In this document: in pieces, positions 25,817 to 35,221 of the stretch
Layout: the number at the start of each line of letters is the position of its first letter
Position numbering within the stretch: the first letter of the stretch is position 1
DNA from: Burkholderia sp. WSM2232
Lineage (GTDB): Bacteria > Pseudomonadota > Gammaproteobacteria > Burkholderiales > Burkholderiaceae
Assembly (NCBI RefSeq): GCF_000472545.1
Contig: NZ_AWZV01000011.1
Span: forward strand, 1 to 64,000
DNA: 64,000 nucleotides
Direction of reading: 5' to 3'
Translations under genes and position numbers: made by a program
The notes under the pieces: model-generated
Told to the model about the DNA's origin: nothing
The model's input: the letters and a program-made list of their open reading frames with translations, nothing else
Database searches by the model: none

Positions 25817-27997
25817 TCAGAAGTCGATGCGAGCGTTCAGCGACAGGGTGCGCGGATCGCCCGGCGTCACGTAGTCCGCGTACTGGTATTCCCAGTAACG
25901 GCGGTTGAGCAGGTTGTCGATCGCAGCGCGGAAGGTCACGTCGTAGCCGGCGATGCGAGTCGCGTAGCTCGCGCCCAGATTCACCAGCATATAGCCCGGC
26001 GCGTTCAGGTTCGCAGAAGGCCGCACGTTGGTATTGCCGGTGAACTTGGCGTCCGCGCCAATGCGCAGCCCCGGCACGTACGGCACCGAGTAAGTCGCAT
26101 GACCGGCCACCACGAACTGCGGCGCACCCGCCACGCGATTGCCGTTATTGGCCGCGCCTCGTTCGTACTTTGTATTGATCCACATGAGGTCGCCGCCCAC
26201 GTTCCAGTGGCTGCCGAGACGCACGTCGCCGCCCATTTCGATACCCTGGAATATCGACTCGCCGTCCTGCGTATAGACGTTCGCACTGTTGGCATATGCC
26301 GCGCCGCGCTCGATCCGGAACAGCGCGGCCGTCGCGCTCCAGCGGGAATGTTCGGTCTTGATGCCCACTTCGTACTGCTTGCTGCGCAACGGCTTGAGCA
26401 GTTCGCCGCGATTCGCATACGTGTCGCCGACCACCGTGCCAGCCTCCAGCGACTCCACGTAGCTCGTGTACAAGGTCGTGGTCGGCGCGAGCTTGAACAT
26501 GACTGCGACGGTCGGCGTGACCACGCCGTTCTGGCTATACGTCGACGAGGTTGCGCCCGTGGTCGAGTAGCCGTGCTGCTCGTAGTTCGTGTAGCGCACG
26601 CCGCCGAGCACCGACCAGCGCTGGGTCAACTGGATCGTATCGCTCGCGAACAGCGCCTTTTGCGTGATGTCGCTGTCGCGGTACGTGTAGTAGTTCGACG
26701 CGCTGTAGAACGTATTGGTGTTGGGCTGGTAGATGTTGCCCGTGCCGATCTGGCCGAAGAAGCTGTTCGCCCCGTAGTCGTTGGTCTGGCGCTGATAGGC
26801 CGCGCCCAGCACGAGTTGGTGCACCAGCGGCCCGGTCTTTACGTGCCCTTCCGCCGACACCTGCCACAAGCTCAGTTGATGCCCTTCCTTGCCGGCAAAA
26901 CGGCTGTCGGTGTAATCGCCCGCGCCGTTCAGCAGGTAATAGGTGCTCTCGTTGCGATCGCGCGAGCTCTTGCTGTAGCTGTAGCTGGCGTTGAGCGTCC
27001 AGTCCTCGCCGAGGTTGTACTGAAGCCCCGCCGTGTACAACTGGAGGTTCGTGTTCAGGTGCTGGTCCGGGCCGGAAAGGTCGCCCGTTCCGCCGCTCAG
27101 GGTATGCGGCAGGCTGGTGCCGGTGTATTGGGCCGTCGAAATCGCGCCGGTAATGCCGGTGGAGTGGCGCTCCTGGTACAACGCACCGAACGTCGCTTTC
27201 AGGTCGCGCGTGAGGCGCGCGTCGAGCGCGACCGATACCGAATCGCGCCGCACGTTGCCGTCGTTATACGTCTTGCCTTCCTCATGCGTCGCATTCAGAC
27301 GGTAGCCGAACATGCCATTGGGCCCAACGCGGCCACCGAGGTCCGCGTGCTCGGTCCATACGCCGTCCGTGTAATAGCCGACATCGACACTGCGCACAGG
27401 GGTTGTCGACACCGGCGGCTTTTTCGTGACGTAGTTGACCACGCCGCCGGGCGCGCCGAAGCCGTACATGAAGCCAGTCAGCCCCTTGAGCAACTCCACT
27501 TTTTCGAGCTGCTCGTAGGGCATCGTCACGCCGTAGCTGTTGAACGGCATGCCGTCGATCTTGAAGCCCGACTGCCAGTCGAGCTGCATGCCGCGCACGG
27601 TGAGATACGTGGCCCACGCGTTGTATGCGTTGCCGTTGTCGGACACCGAGGCGTCGGTGGCGAACACGTCGCCGAGTTTGGACGGCTGGCGATCCTGCAA
27701 CTCCTCGCTCGTCACGACTGTGGTCGAGAACGGCGTATCGAGTTGCGAGCGGCTGCCAAGTGCGCCGCTACCGACGTCCTCTTTCAGATGCTGCGCCGTG
27801 TCCTGCGCGGCGGTGACCTTCACTGTGGGCAGCGCCTTGTCGTCGCCGTCCGCCGGGGTCGAGGCCGCGGCCGGCGCCGCCGGCACCTGCTGCGCCAACG
27901 CGGCCTGAGTGGCGGTCAGCGCGAGACACGCCGCCCAGTTCAATCGGTGGATCCTGCGTGTTTTACGCGGATGCGTTACCCCGCTGTGCTTGTTCAT
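25817..27997 (-). CDS. TonB-dependent siderophore receptor
   Basis: A 726-residue outer-membrane receptor for a ferric siderophore. A signal peptide (cut after AALAQ) precedes a TonB box-like segment (LPTVKVTA), a plug domain (about 60-200, with YLTVRGMQLDWQSGFKIDGM and GVVNYVTKKP) and a 22-strand-type barrel ending in the aromatic C-terminus RIDF. The ATG at 27997 begins a proper signal peptide; GTG at 28021 is an alternative. The Fur box just upstream indicates iron repression. The divergent PepSY gene likely handles the imported siderophore. Which siderophore is bound cannot be told. Confidence 0.94.
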   Translation of the reverse strand: MNKHSGVTHPRKTRRIHRLNWAACLALTATQAALAQQVPAAPAAASTPADGDDKALPTVKVTAAQDTAQHLKEDVGSGALGSRSQLDTPFSTTVVTSEELQDRQPSKLGDVFATDASVSDNGNAYNAWATYLTVRGMQLDWQSGFKIDGMPFNSYGVTMPYEQLEKVELLKGLTGFMYGFGAPGGVVNYVTKKPPVSTTPVRSVDVGYYTDGVWTEHADLGGRVGPNGMFGYRLNATHEEGKTYNDGNVRRDSVSVALDARLTRDLKATFGALYQERHSTGITGAISTAQYTGTSLPHTLSGGTGDLSGPDQHLNTNLQLYTAGLQYNLGEDWTLNASYSYSKSSRDRNESTYYLLNGAGDYTDSRFAGKEGHQLSLWQVSAEGHVKTGPLVHQLVLGAAYQRQTNDYGANSFFGQIGTGNIYQPNTNTFYSASNYYTYRDSDITQKALFASDTIQLTQRWSVLGGVRYTNYEQHGYSTTGATSSTYSQNGVVTPTVAVMFKLAPTTTLYTSYVESLEAGTVVGDTYANRGELLKPLRSKQYEVGIKTEHSRWSATAALFRIERGAAYANSANVYTQDGESIFQGIEMGGDVRLGSHWNVGGDLMWINTKYERGAANNGNRVAGAPQFVVAGHATYSVPYVPGLRIGADAKFTGNTNVRPSANLNAPGYMLVNLGASYATRIAGYDVTFRAAIDNLLNRRYWEYQYADYVTPGDPRTLSLNARIDF

Positions 27998-28026
27998 TGT
28001 TGTTTCATCTCGCTGATTCACCTACC

Positions 28027-28045
28027 AAATGAGAATCATTCCCAT
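28027..28045 (-). promoter_or_regulatory. Fur box upstream of the TonB receptor gene
   Basis: The sequence ATGAGAATCATTCCC matches 12 of 15 positions of the inner Fur consensus ATGATAATCATTATC. It lies 30 bp upstream of the receptor start codon. It should repress the gene when iron is plentiful. Confidence 0.8.
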
Positions 28046-28242
28046 TTCTACGGGACGCGATGATGCCAAAAAACTATGCGAATTGTAAGCTTCGCTATGC
28101 GACATTTTGTCGCATCGTCCGTGGTCGTCCGGCGCATGTGCCCGGAACGGTGAGGCTTGAAAGGCCGCGGCACTCGGCCGCTGGTGTGTCGCGCAAAGCT
28201 TTCGAAGAACTTGCTGCTTGCAACGCGCTTCGCATAAGATGC

Positions 28243-28257
28243 GAACAATTCCTATTT
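28243..28257 (+). promoter_or_regulatory. Possible second Fur box, before the PepSY gene
   Basis: GAACAATTCCTATTT matches 11 of 15 positions of the inverted copy of the neighbouring Fur box (GAATGATTCTCATTT). It is about 60 bp upstream of the PepSY gene. It is weaker than the first site but well placed for coordinate control. Confidence 0.5.
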
Positions 28258-28318
28258 CCATTAGACCGCTCGCAGTGATACATCGTCCGAAGTCCCGTTT
28301 CCTCCTGCCGGCCCGCTC

Positions 28319-29584
28319 ATGAGGGGTCAGCTCGTTCGCCTGCATCGCTGGCTCGGCGTGGCCACGGCGTTGTTCCTGTTCGTCGCTGGGCTCACCGGCG
28401 CGATCATCGCGTGGGATCACGAACTCGACGCCGCGCTCAACCCGTCATTCTTCAAAGCGCGCACGGCAGGGCCGGCGTTGTCGGGGCTGGAACTGGCACG
28501 GCGAGTCGAAGCCGCCGATCCGCGTGTGCAAGTAACCTACTTGCCGCTCGCCGCGGAGCCGGGCCACACGCTTCAGATGATGGTGCTGCCGCGCACGAAT
28601 CCGGCGACGCGCGAACCCTACAAACTCGACTTCAATCAGATCGCGGTCGACCCGGCCACTGGCGAGGTGCAAGGACGCCGCGAATGGGGCGCCTTCTCCC
28701 TTTCGCGAATCAACCTTCTCCCGTTCGTCTACAAGCTGCACTACACGCTGCATTTGCCTTTTACGGGCGGCGTCGACCTGGGCGTGTGGCTGATGGGCGT
28801 GGTCGGCATCATCTGGCTGTTCGACAGCGTGATTGCGTTGTGGCTGTCGTTTCCGAGCGTGAAGTCGTGGCGCAAGTCGTTTGCGTTCCGCTTCGGGCGC
28901 GGCGGCTATGCGCTCACCTTCGACCTGCACCGCTCCGGCGGCGTATGGATCTGGGGCCTGCTGCTGATGGTGGCGCTGACCTCGGTGTCGATGAACCTAG
29001 CCGCACCGGTCGTGCGTCCCATCGTCTCGATGTTTTCAACGCTCACGCCGGACCCGATCAACAACCCGGAAATCGCCCGTGCACCGCAACCGGGCGACGG
29101 TGTGCTCAGTCGCGAGCGCATCCTGCAGATCGCCGAAGAAGCGGGCAAGGCGCAGCACATCGCCGCGCCGCCGGGCGGTATCTATTACGCGGAGTTCGTG
29201 CATGCGTATGGCGTCGGCTTCTTCCAGACTGGCAACGACCACGGCGACATGGGCCTGGGCAACCCGTGGATGTACTGGGACACGGCCACCGGCAAACTCC
29301 TCGGCAGGCAGATTCCAGGCAAGGGCACGGCCGGCGACATCTTCATGCAGGTTCAGTATCCGCTGCACTCTGGACGCATCCTCGGTATCGGTGGGCGAAT
29401 CCTGATCAGCGCGGTAGGCATTGCAGTCGCCGTGCTGAGCGCGACGGGCCTGCTGATCTGGCTGAAGAAGTTGAATGCGCGGCGCCGAGCGGCGCACAAG
29501 CCAGACGAAGCGCAGAAGGCGCCGGTGACTCGCGAGCCCGGCAGAACGCCGGCGCGGCCACGGGAAGAGATAGCGGCGGAATGA
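28319..29584 (+). CDS. PepSY-type membrane protein, putative ferrisiderophore reductase
   Basis: A 421-residue inner-membrane protein of the PepSY_TM family, with membrane helices near residues 12-34, 150-172, 215-235 and 355-380. Conserved histidines sit in the helices or at their ends (HRWLG, HYTLHL, DLHRSGG). Members such as FoxB and FpvG take part in periplasmic reduction of iron from siderophores (family knowledge). Its position next to the Fur-regulated receptor supports that role. The C-terminal tail is proline/arginine-rich and runs into a 38-bp repeat array that starts in its last codons. Confidence 0.85.
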   Translation: MRGQLVRLHRWLGVATALFLFVAGLTGAIIAWDHELDAALNPSFFKARTAGPALSGLELARRVEAADPRVQVTYLPLAAEPGHTLQMMVLPRTNPATREPYKLDFNQIAVDPATGEVQGRREWGAFSLSRINLLPFVYKLHYTLHLPFTGGVDLGVWLMGVVGIIWLFDSVIALWLSFPSVKSWRKSFAFRFGRGGYALTFDLHRSGGVWIWGLLLMVALTSVSMNLAAPVVRPIVSMFSTLTPDPINNPEIARAPQPGDGVLSRERILQIAEEAGKAQHIAAPPGGIYYAEFVHAYGVGFFQTGNDHGDMGLGNPWMYWDTATGKLLGRQIPGKGTAGDIFMQVQYPLHSGRILGIGGRILISAVGIAVAVLSATGLLIWLKKLNARRRAAHKPDEAQKAPVTREPGRTPARPREEIAAE

Positions 29585-29760
29585 GCCAATACGGCGGCAA
29601 CGGGAGAGCTACGTCGGGATGAACTAAAGCGGCGGTAGCGGGAGAAAACGCGCGGAACGAGCTAACGCGTCGGCAGCGGGCGAGATCGCGCGGAATGAGT
29701 CAACGCGGCGGCAGCAGGAAAGATCGCGGCTGAATGAACATGCGCGGCGGCAGCGCCGCC
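29578..29760. repeat. 38-bp imperfect tandem repeat at a gene end
   Basis: Four to five degenerate copies of a 38-bp unit begin in the last two codons of the PepSY gene and extend into the intergenic region. Units start GGAATGAGCCAA, GGGATGAACTAA, GGAACGAGCTAA and GGAATGAGTCAA, each continuing with a GGCGGCAGCGGGA-like segment. The gene's stop codon region is thus copied downstream. No terminator is otherwise visible. Confidence 0.85.
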
Positions 29761-29791
29761 GCGCAACCACCGCAAAAACCACCGTCGGCTT

Positions 29792-30661
29792 CTAGCGGAA
29801 CACCACCGTCTTGCTGCCGTTCAGTACCACGCGATGCTCGACGTGCCACTTCACCGCACGCGCGAGCGTTACACACTCGACGTCGCGGCCAATTGCCGTC
29901 AACTGCTCCGGCGTCATGCTGTGGTCCACCCGCTCCACTTCCTGCTCGATGATCGGACCTTCGTCCAGATCGGTCGTCACATAGTGCGCCGTTGCGCCAA
30001 TCAGCTTCACGCCGCGGTCGAACGCCTGGTAATACGGCTTCGCGCCCTTGAAGCTCGGCAGGAACGAGTGGTGAATATTGATTGCGCGGCCTGCAAGCGC
30101 TTCGCACAGCTTCGGCGACAGAATCTGCATATAGCGCGCGAGCACGACGAGGTCGGCCTGGTGTTCGTCGATCACTTCCAGCACGCGCGCTTCCTGCGCG
30201 GCCTTCGCCTCCGGCGTGCCGCCCAGCAGCGGAAAATGATGGAACGGAATGTCGTAGCTCGCCGCGAGCTGATAGAACTCCTTGTGGTTCGAGATGATCG
30301 CCGGAATCTCGATGTTCAGCTGACCCGTGCGGTAGCGAAACAGCAGGTCATTCAGACAATGGCCGATCTTCGAGACCATGATCACGACGCGCGGCTTCAC
30401 GGATGCATCGTGCAACTCCCAGCTCATGGCGAACTGCTCGGCGAGCGTCGCGAAGGACGCGCGCAGCGCCTCGAGCCCCGGATCGCCGCCCACCTGCTGG
30501 AAATGCACGCGCATGAAGAATTCGCCGGTGCGGCTGTCGCCGAACTGCGCAGAGTCGAGAATATTGCTGCCGCGCTCGAACAGAAAGCCCGACACGGCGT
30601 GGACAATGCCGGGCCGGTCGGCGCACGACAGTTTGAGAATAAAGCTGTGATCGGTCGACAT
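29792..30661 (-). CDS. purU: Formyltetrahydrofolate deformylase
   Basis: A 289-residue enzyme that hydrolyses 10-formyl-THF to formate and THF, supplying formate for purine synthesis. An N-terminal ACT domain (about 5-85, LSCADRPGIVHAVSGFL) precedes the formyltransferase-type catalytic domain with the INIHHSFLPSFKGAKPY motif and the catalytic Asp in DLDEGPII. The start at 30661 (MSTDHSF) fits the family; a start eight codons earlier is possible. Confidence 0.95.
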   Translation of the reverse strand: MSTDHSFILKLSCADRPGIVHAVSGFLFERGSNILDSAQFGDSRTGEFFMRVHFQQVGGDPGLEALRASFATLAEQFAMSWELHDASVKPRVVIMVSKIGHCLNDLLFRYRTGQLNIEIPAIISNHKEFYQLAASYDIPFHHFPLLGGTPEAKAAQEARVLEVIDEHQADLVVLARYMQILSPKLCEALAGRAINIHHSFLPSFKGAKPYYQAFDRGVKLIGATAHYVTTDLDEGPIIEQEVERVDHSMTPEQLTAIGRDVECVTLARAVKWHVEHRVVLNGSKTVVFR

Positions 30662-30728
30662 GACCTGAGTGACTCCCTTCTTCAATGCGTGGTTTGTTCG
30701 TGTTGCTGGATGGTGCGTGGCTTCGGCG

Positions 30729-31607
30729 TTACGGCGCGCGTACCGTCTGCAGCGGCGGCGCGAACAGGGTTTCTATGCCCGCGCACGCTTCTTCGTCTAT
30801 CCAGCGGCGGCGCAGCAGGCAGTCGAGCGTAGCGAGACTCGCGTCCACAGTCATCGCCCCTTCTTCGATCCAGCGCGCCACTTCGTCGATGCGCGCAAGG
30901 CGATGCTCGCCCACTTCGCCGTCCTGATTGCGCGGCACGAAGTCGGCCGGCAACACCAGGTCGTAAATGAAAATCTGCTCGGCCTGCGTGCCCTCCGGCA
31001 ACGATTGCAGCACATGCGCGGTGCGGCCCGCGACGGCGCGCACGGCGATCTCTTCGGGAATGCCGGCTTCTTCCCAGCACTCCTTGACGATCGTCGTCTC
31101 CACGCTGAAGCCCCAGCCGATCCCGCCCGCCACCACATTGTCGAGCATGCCCGGATCGGTCGCCTTGGTTTCGCTGCGGCGCGCGATCCATAAGCGCGGC
31201 GCTCCGCCGGAGGGCGCGCCCCCGTTTGTATATTCTACGACGCCGTTCAGATGCACCGCGTAGGTCATCGTGCCGAAGAAGCGCGACGCCGCGCGCTCGA
31301 TGTACGCGAGCGGCCGCGCGTCGAAGGCGTTGCGGATCGCGTAGGTCTCGTTACGCCAGCCGGGAATGCGCCCCTCGGCCGCGAGCGCGCCGATCACCGA
31401 AGCGAGCGCCGCGCTGCGAAGATCGACGGTATTGAAGGCCGGCGCGAGTGTGACGCGCGTGCCGTCGATTTCGAACACGTCTGGCCAGCGCGCGAGCAGA
31501 TGCACGTCGTCCGAGCGGATCCAGCCGACCTGTTCGGCGTCGATCCGGAACGGCAGATGCGCGCGAACATCGAAGCGGCGCGCGGCAGTGAGGCAAGGCA
31601 AACTCAT
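30729..31607 (-). CDS. NUDIX hydrolase with DUF4743 N-terminus
   Basis: A 292-residue protein. Residues about 5-125 look like the DUF4743 domain. The NUDIX box in the second half is GGIGWGFS-VETTIVKECWEEAGI, which keeps the key glutamates (KECWEEAG, close to the REUXEE pattern, with Lys in place of Arg). Relatives are annotated as thiamine-pyrophosphokinase-related NUDIX enzymes that hydrolyse damaged nucleotide or cofactor diphosphates. The substrate is not certain. It lies 67 bp upstream of purU in the same direction. Confidence 0.85.
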   Translation of the reverse strand: MSLPCLTAARRFDVRAHLPFRIDAEQVGWIRSDDVHLLARWPDVFEIDGTRVTLAPAFNTVDLRSAALASVIGALAAEGRIPGWRNETYAIRNAFDARPLAYIERAASRFFGTMTYAVHLNGVVEYTNGGAPSGGAPRLWIARRSETKATDPGMLDNVVAGGIGWGFSVETTIVKECWEEAGIPEEIAVRAVAGRTAHVLQSLPEGTQAEQIFIYDLVLPADFVPRNQDGEVGEHRLARIDEVARWIEEGAMTVDASLATLDCLLRRRWIDEEACAGIETLFAPPLQTVRAP

Positions 31608-31667
31608 TCAATACTCCAGACTTTCGGCAAACGCGCGGCACTCAGCGCACGGACAACCATTCGCCGT

Positions 31668-32282
31668 TCAATCGCGCAACGCGACACGAATGCCAAGCGC
31701 GATGAAAGTGGCGCCGGCGAGACGGTCAAGCCACACGCCCACGCGCGGACGACGCCTCAACCATGCGCCGATCATTCCCGCACAGACGCCGAACAGCGAG
31801 AACACCACCAGCGTCTGCAACATGAAGAGCGCACCGAGCTCGAGCATCTGCACCGTGACGCTTTGTGCGCCATCGGTCTGCACGAATTGCGGCAGAAACA
31901 CGACGAAGAACAGCGTCACCTTCGGATTGAGCAGATTGCCAAGAACGCTCTGGCGAAACACGCTGAGCAATGGTTGGGGCGCGCGTTCGTGAGCGGTCGC
32001 GAGCCCCTCGCTGCGCAGCGCCTTGATGCCGATCCAGACCAGATAGGCGGCGCCGGCCAGCTTGATGCCGTGAAACGCAAGCGGCGAGGAGCGCAGCAGC
32101 GCGGCCACGCCGAGCGCAGCGAGTGTCGTGTGAAACGTGATGCCCGCCGCGAAGCCAAGCGCCGCGACGAGGCCCGCGGCGCGGCCCTGCGAGATGCCGC
32201 GCGCCAGCACCTGTAGATTGTCCGGACCGGGCGCCATCGTGATGGCAATTGATGTAGCGAGAAACAACGCGAAGTTGGGCAC
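31668..32282 (-). CDS. LysE/RhtB-family amino acid exporter
   Basis: A 204-residue inner-membrane protein with about six membrane helices. The N-terminal motif TMAPGPDNL and the GNLLNPKVTLFF segment are typical of LysE/RhtB exporters of amino acids or their analogues. It is in a minus-strand series with the NUDIX gene and purU. The substrate is unknown. Confidence 0.92.
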   Translation of the reverse strand: MPNFALFLATSIAITMAPGPDNLQVLARGISQGRAAGLVAALGFAAGITFHTTLAALGVAALLRSSPLAFHGIKLAGAAYLVWIGIKALRSEGLATAHERAPQPLLSVFRQSVLGNLLNPKVTLFFVVFLPQFVQTDGAQSVTVQMLELGALFMLQTLVVFSLFGVCAGMIGAWLRRRPRVGVWLDRLAGATFIALGIRVALRD

Positions 32283-32399
32283 GATTGCTATCTACCTTTC
32301 TTTATGCCAGAAGCTCTGCACGCCACGGTGGACCCGAAGCGAACCCCAAGCGAACCCAAGCGGATTGGCCACCACTGCATGGGCCGCAACGTCATGCGC

Positions 32400-32966
32400 T
32401 CAGTGGCCCGCGAAACTCGTCACCGTGTACAGCGGCAAACCGCCGCCCGCGAGCAGCTTGGAACCGCCGAGTTCGGGCAGGTCGATAATCGCCGCGCCTT
32501 CCACGACGACCGCGCCGAGCCGCTCCAGCAAAATCTTGCCGGCCATCATCGTGCCGCCGGTCGCGATCAGGTCGTCCATGATCACCACGCGGTCGCCCGG
32601 CTCGCACGCGTCCTCGTGAATCTCGACGGTGGCCGTGCCGTACTCGAGTTCATACGACTGCGACGCGCGCTTGTACGGCAGTTTGCCCTGCTTGCGGATC
32701 GGAATGAAACCGAGGTTCAGTTCATACGCGAGAATCGGCCCGATGATGAAGCCGCGCGCGTCGAGTCCGGCAACATAGTCGAGCTTCGCGTCGATATACC
32801 GCTGCACGAACAGGTCGATCAGCACGCGCAGCGACTTCGGCTCGCGCAACAACGGCGTGATGTCGCGAAACTGCACGCCCGGCTGCGGCCAGTCGGGAAC
32901 GGTGCGAATGTGACTCTTGATGTAGTCGGCCGCGTCGAGCGGCGCGCTCGCCAGCGCGTTTGACAT
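32400..32966 (-). CDS. apt: Adenine phosphoribosyltransferase
   Basis: A 188-residue purine salvage enzyme converting adenine and PRPP to AMP. The PRPP-binding loop [14 protein letters not shown] and the base-binding region [15 protein letters not shown] are intact. The ATG at 32966 has GGAGA just upstream. It follows the antiporter gene on the same strand after 77 bp. Confidence 0.97.
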   Translation of the reverse strand: MSNALASAPLDAADYIKSHIRTVPDWPQPGVQFRDITPLLREPKSLRVLIDLFVQRYIDAKLDYVAGLDARGFIIGPILAYELNLGFIPIRKQGKLPYKRASQSYELEYGTATVEIHEDACEPGDRVVIMDDLIATGGTMMAGKILLERLGAVVVEGAAIIDLPELGGSKLLAGGGLPLYTVTSFAGH

Positions 32967-33043
32967 GATGTCTCCGGATGGACCCCGCGAGGTCCCATGA
33001 AAAGCTGAATCAGCGGCGCCGGACGAATCGGGCCGCACTTTGG

Positions 33044-35047
33044 CTAGGCCGCGGCGGCACCCGCGCGACGATGTTTCGAGAGGCGCTCCTCGGCTTGCGC
33101 CAGTTGCTCCGGCAAGCCGCGCAGCACGACAATGTCGCTCGCGCGCAGCTTGGTCGACGGGTCCGGCTCCACGCCGCGAATGCCGTGCCGGCGAATCGCC
33201 GTCACTTCCACGCCGAGTTCGTAAAGGCCCAGATCCGCGAGCGTGCGGCCGACCGCGTCGGCACTCTCGTCGACCGGAACCGATTGTAGCCGCACCTGTT
33301 CGTGGCCGTCGTCGTCGTCCATGTCGTCCGCGCCGTGGAAATAGCCGCGCAGCAGCGCATAGCGTTCGTCGCGCATTTCCTCCACCCGGCGCACCACGCG
33401 CCGCATCGGCACGCCCATTACCACGAGCGTGTGCGACGCGAGCATCAGGCTGCCTTCGACGATCTCCGGAATCACCTCGGTCGCGCCCGCGGCGAGCAGT
33501 TTCTCGAGATCCGCGTCGTCGACGGTACGAACGATGACCGGCAAAGTAGGCTCGAGTTCGTGAATGTTGTGCAACACGCGCAGCGCCGACGGCGTATTCG
33601 CATAGGTGATGGCGATCGCCGCGGCGCGGTGAATGCCGGCTGCGAGCAGCGACTCGCGCCGCCCCGCGTCGCCGAACACCACGGATTCGCCCGCAGCAGC
33701 CGCCGCCTGTACACGGTCCGGGTCGAGGTCGAGCGCGACATACGACAGACCTTCGTGCTCCAGCATGCGGGCAAGGTTCTGACCCGAGCGGCCATAGCCG
33801 CAAATGATCACGTGGCCGCTTTGCTTCAGGCTCTGGGTGGCGATGCGCGTCATCTGCAGGGACTGCATCATCCATTCTGTCGACGACAGGCGCAGCACGA
33901 TGCGGTCGGCGTTCTGGATCAGGAACGGCGCGGCGAGCATCGACAGCAGCATCGCCGCGAGAATCGCCTGCAACAGCGTGGCATCGACGAGATGTTTGTC
34001 GAGAATCAGATTCAGGAGCACGAAACCGAACTCGCCGGCTTGTGCAAGGCCAATGCCGGTGCGCATCGCGACGCCCGGCGACGCGCCGAACAGACGCGAC
34101 AGCCCGGTGATCATGACCACTTTCAGCAAGGTCGGCCCGATCAGGAAGCCAAGCACGACGAACGGATGCTGCCAGATCACGAGCGGGTTCAGCAACATGC
34201 CGGTGGTGATGAAGAAGAGGCCGAGCAGCACGTCGCGAAACGGCTTGATGTCTTCTTCCACCTGATGGCGATACGGCGTTTCCGCGATCAGCATGCCGGC
34301 GATGAACGCGCCCAGTGCGAGCGAAAGACCGAACTTGTCCGTAATGAACGCTGCGCCGAGCGTGACGAGTAGCAGATTGAGAATGAACAGTTCCTGCGAA
34401 CGGCGCCGCGCGACCACGTTGAACCAGCGCGTCATGAAACGCTGCCCGACGATCAGCAGCAGCGACAACGCGACGACGATCTTGATGGCCGCGACGCCGA
34501 GCGAGCTCACGAGGTCCTTCGAATCACCGCCCAGCGCCGAAATGATGATCAGAAGCGGCACCACTGCGAGGTCCTGGAACAGCAGCACGCCGAAGATATT
34601 GCGGCCGTGCTCGGTCTCGATCTCGAGGCGCTCCGCGAGCATCTTGCTCACAATCGCCGTGGACGACATGGCCAGCGCGCCGCCAAGCGCAATGCTCGCC
34701 TGCCACTTGATGTGCACCCAGCGCTCGAACATGAAGCCAAGCGACACCGCGACCACTATCGTGCCGAGCACTTGCAGGAGGCCCATGCCGAACACGAGGC
34801 GGCGCATGGAGCGTAGCTTCGCGAGCGAAAACTCCAGGCCGATGGAAAACATCAGAAACACGACGCCGAATTCCGCGAGGTTCTGCGCGCCGACGGAATC
34901 GGGCACGAGCCCGAGCGCATTCGGGCCGACAACAATGCCGACGCTCAGATAGCCGAGCATCGGCGGAAGATTCAGAAAGCGAAAAATCACCACGCCCGCT
35001 ACTGATGCCAGCAGCAGGAAGAGCGTCATTTCCAGCGGGGAAATCAT
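33044..35047 (-). CDS. CPA2-family cation/proton antiporter (KefB/YbaL type)
   Basis: A 667-residue inner-membrane protein. The N-terminal half (about 5-390) is a Na+/H+-exchanger-like membrane domain with about 12 helices ([25 protein letters not shown]). It is followed by an RCK/TrkA-N nucleotide-binding domain with [15 protein letters not shown] (near 415-430) and a TrkA-C domain at the end. This layout is that of KefB/KefC and YbaL K+ efflux systems; no ancillary KefG/F gene is present, which favours the YbaL type. The start at 35047 has no strong ribosome-binding site, and ATG six codons later is an alternative. It is divergent from kdsD. Confidence 0.88.
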   Translation of the reverse strand: MISPLEMTLFLLLASVAGVVIFRFLNLPPMLGYLSVGIVVGPNALGLVPDSVGAQNLAEFGVVFLMFSIGLEFSLAKLRSMRRLVFGMGLLQVLGTIVVAVSLGFMFERWVHIKWQASIALGGALAMSSTAIVSKMLAERLEIETEHGRNIFGVLLFQDLAVVPLLIIISALGGDSKDLVSSLGVAAIKIVVALSLLLIVGQRFMTRWFNVVARRRSQELFILNLLLVTLGAAFITDKFGLSLALGAFIAGMLIAETPYRHQVEEDIKPFRDVLLGLFFITTGMLLNPLVIWQHPFVVLGFLIGPTLLKVVMITGLSRLFGASPGVAMRTGIGLAQAGEFGFVLLNLILDKHLVDATLLQAILAAMLLSMLAAPFLIQNADRIVLRLSSTEWMMQSLQMTRIATQSLKQSGHVIICGYGRSGQNLARMLEHEGLSYVALDLDPDRVQAAAAAGESVVFGDAGRRESLLAAGIHRAAAIAITYANTPSALRVLHNIHELEPTLPVIVRTVDDADLEKLLAAGATEVIPEIVEGSLMLASHTLVVMGVPMRRVVRRVEEMRDERYALLRGYFHGADDMDDDDGHEQVRLQSVPVDESADAVGRTLADLGLYELGVEVTAIRRHGIRGVEPDPSTKLRASDIVVLRGLPEQLAQAEERLSKHRRAGAAAA

Positions 35048-35221
35048 CGGCAAAAACGCATGGGTGAAGCGTCCTCGTTCGTCAGCGGAACCGTGCACGC
35101 AAGAGGCCGTGCGACAAGGTTGAGGGGCCGTTACAGGGGGGCGATTAAGAAGGCGATGAAGGCAGCCGCGATGCACAGCAGGCCCGGCGCGGCGAACAGG
35201 CGCCTTTGCTATACTTCGCGA

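Noticed and set aside
26099..28063. A 654-codon open frame on the plus strand opposite the TonB receptor gene
   Set aside because: Its composition is that of an antisense shadow in high-GC DNA, with no recognisable domain, while the minus strand has a complete receptor with signal peptide and motifs.
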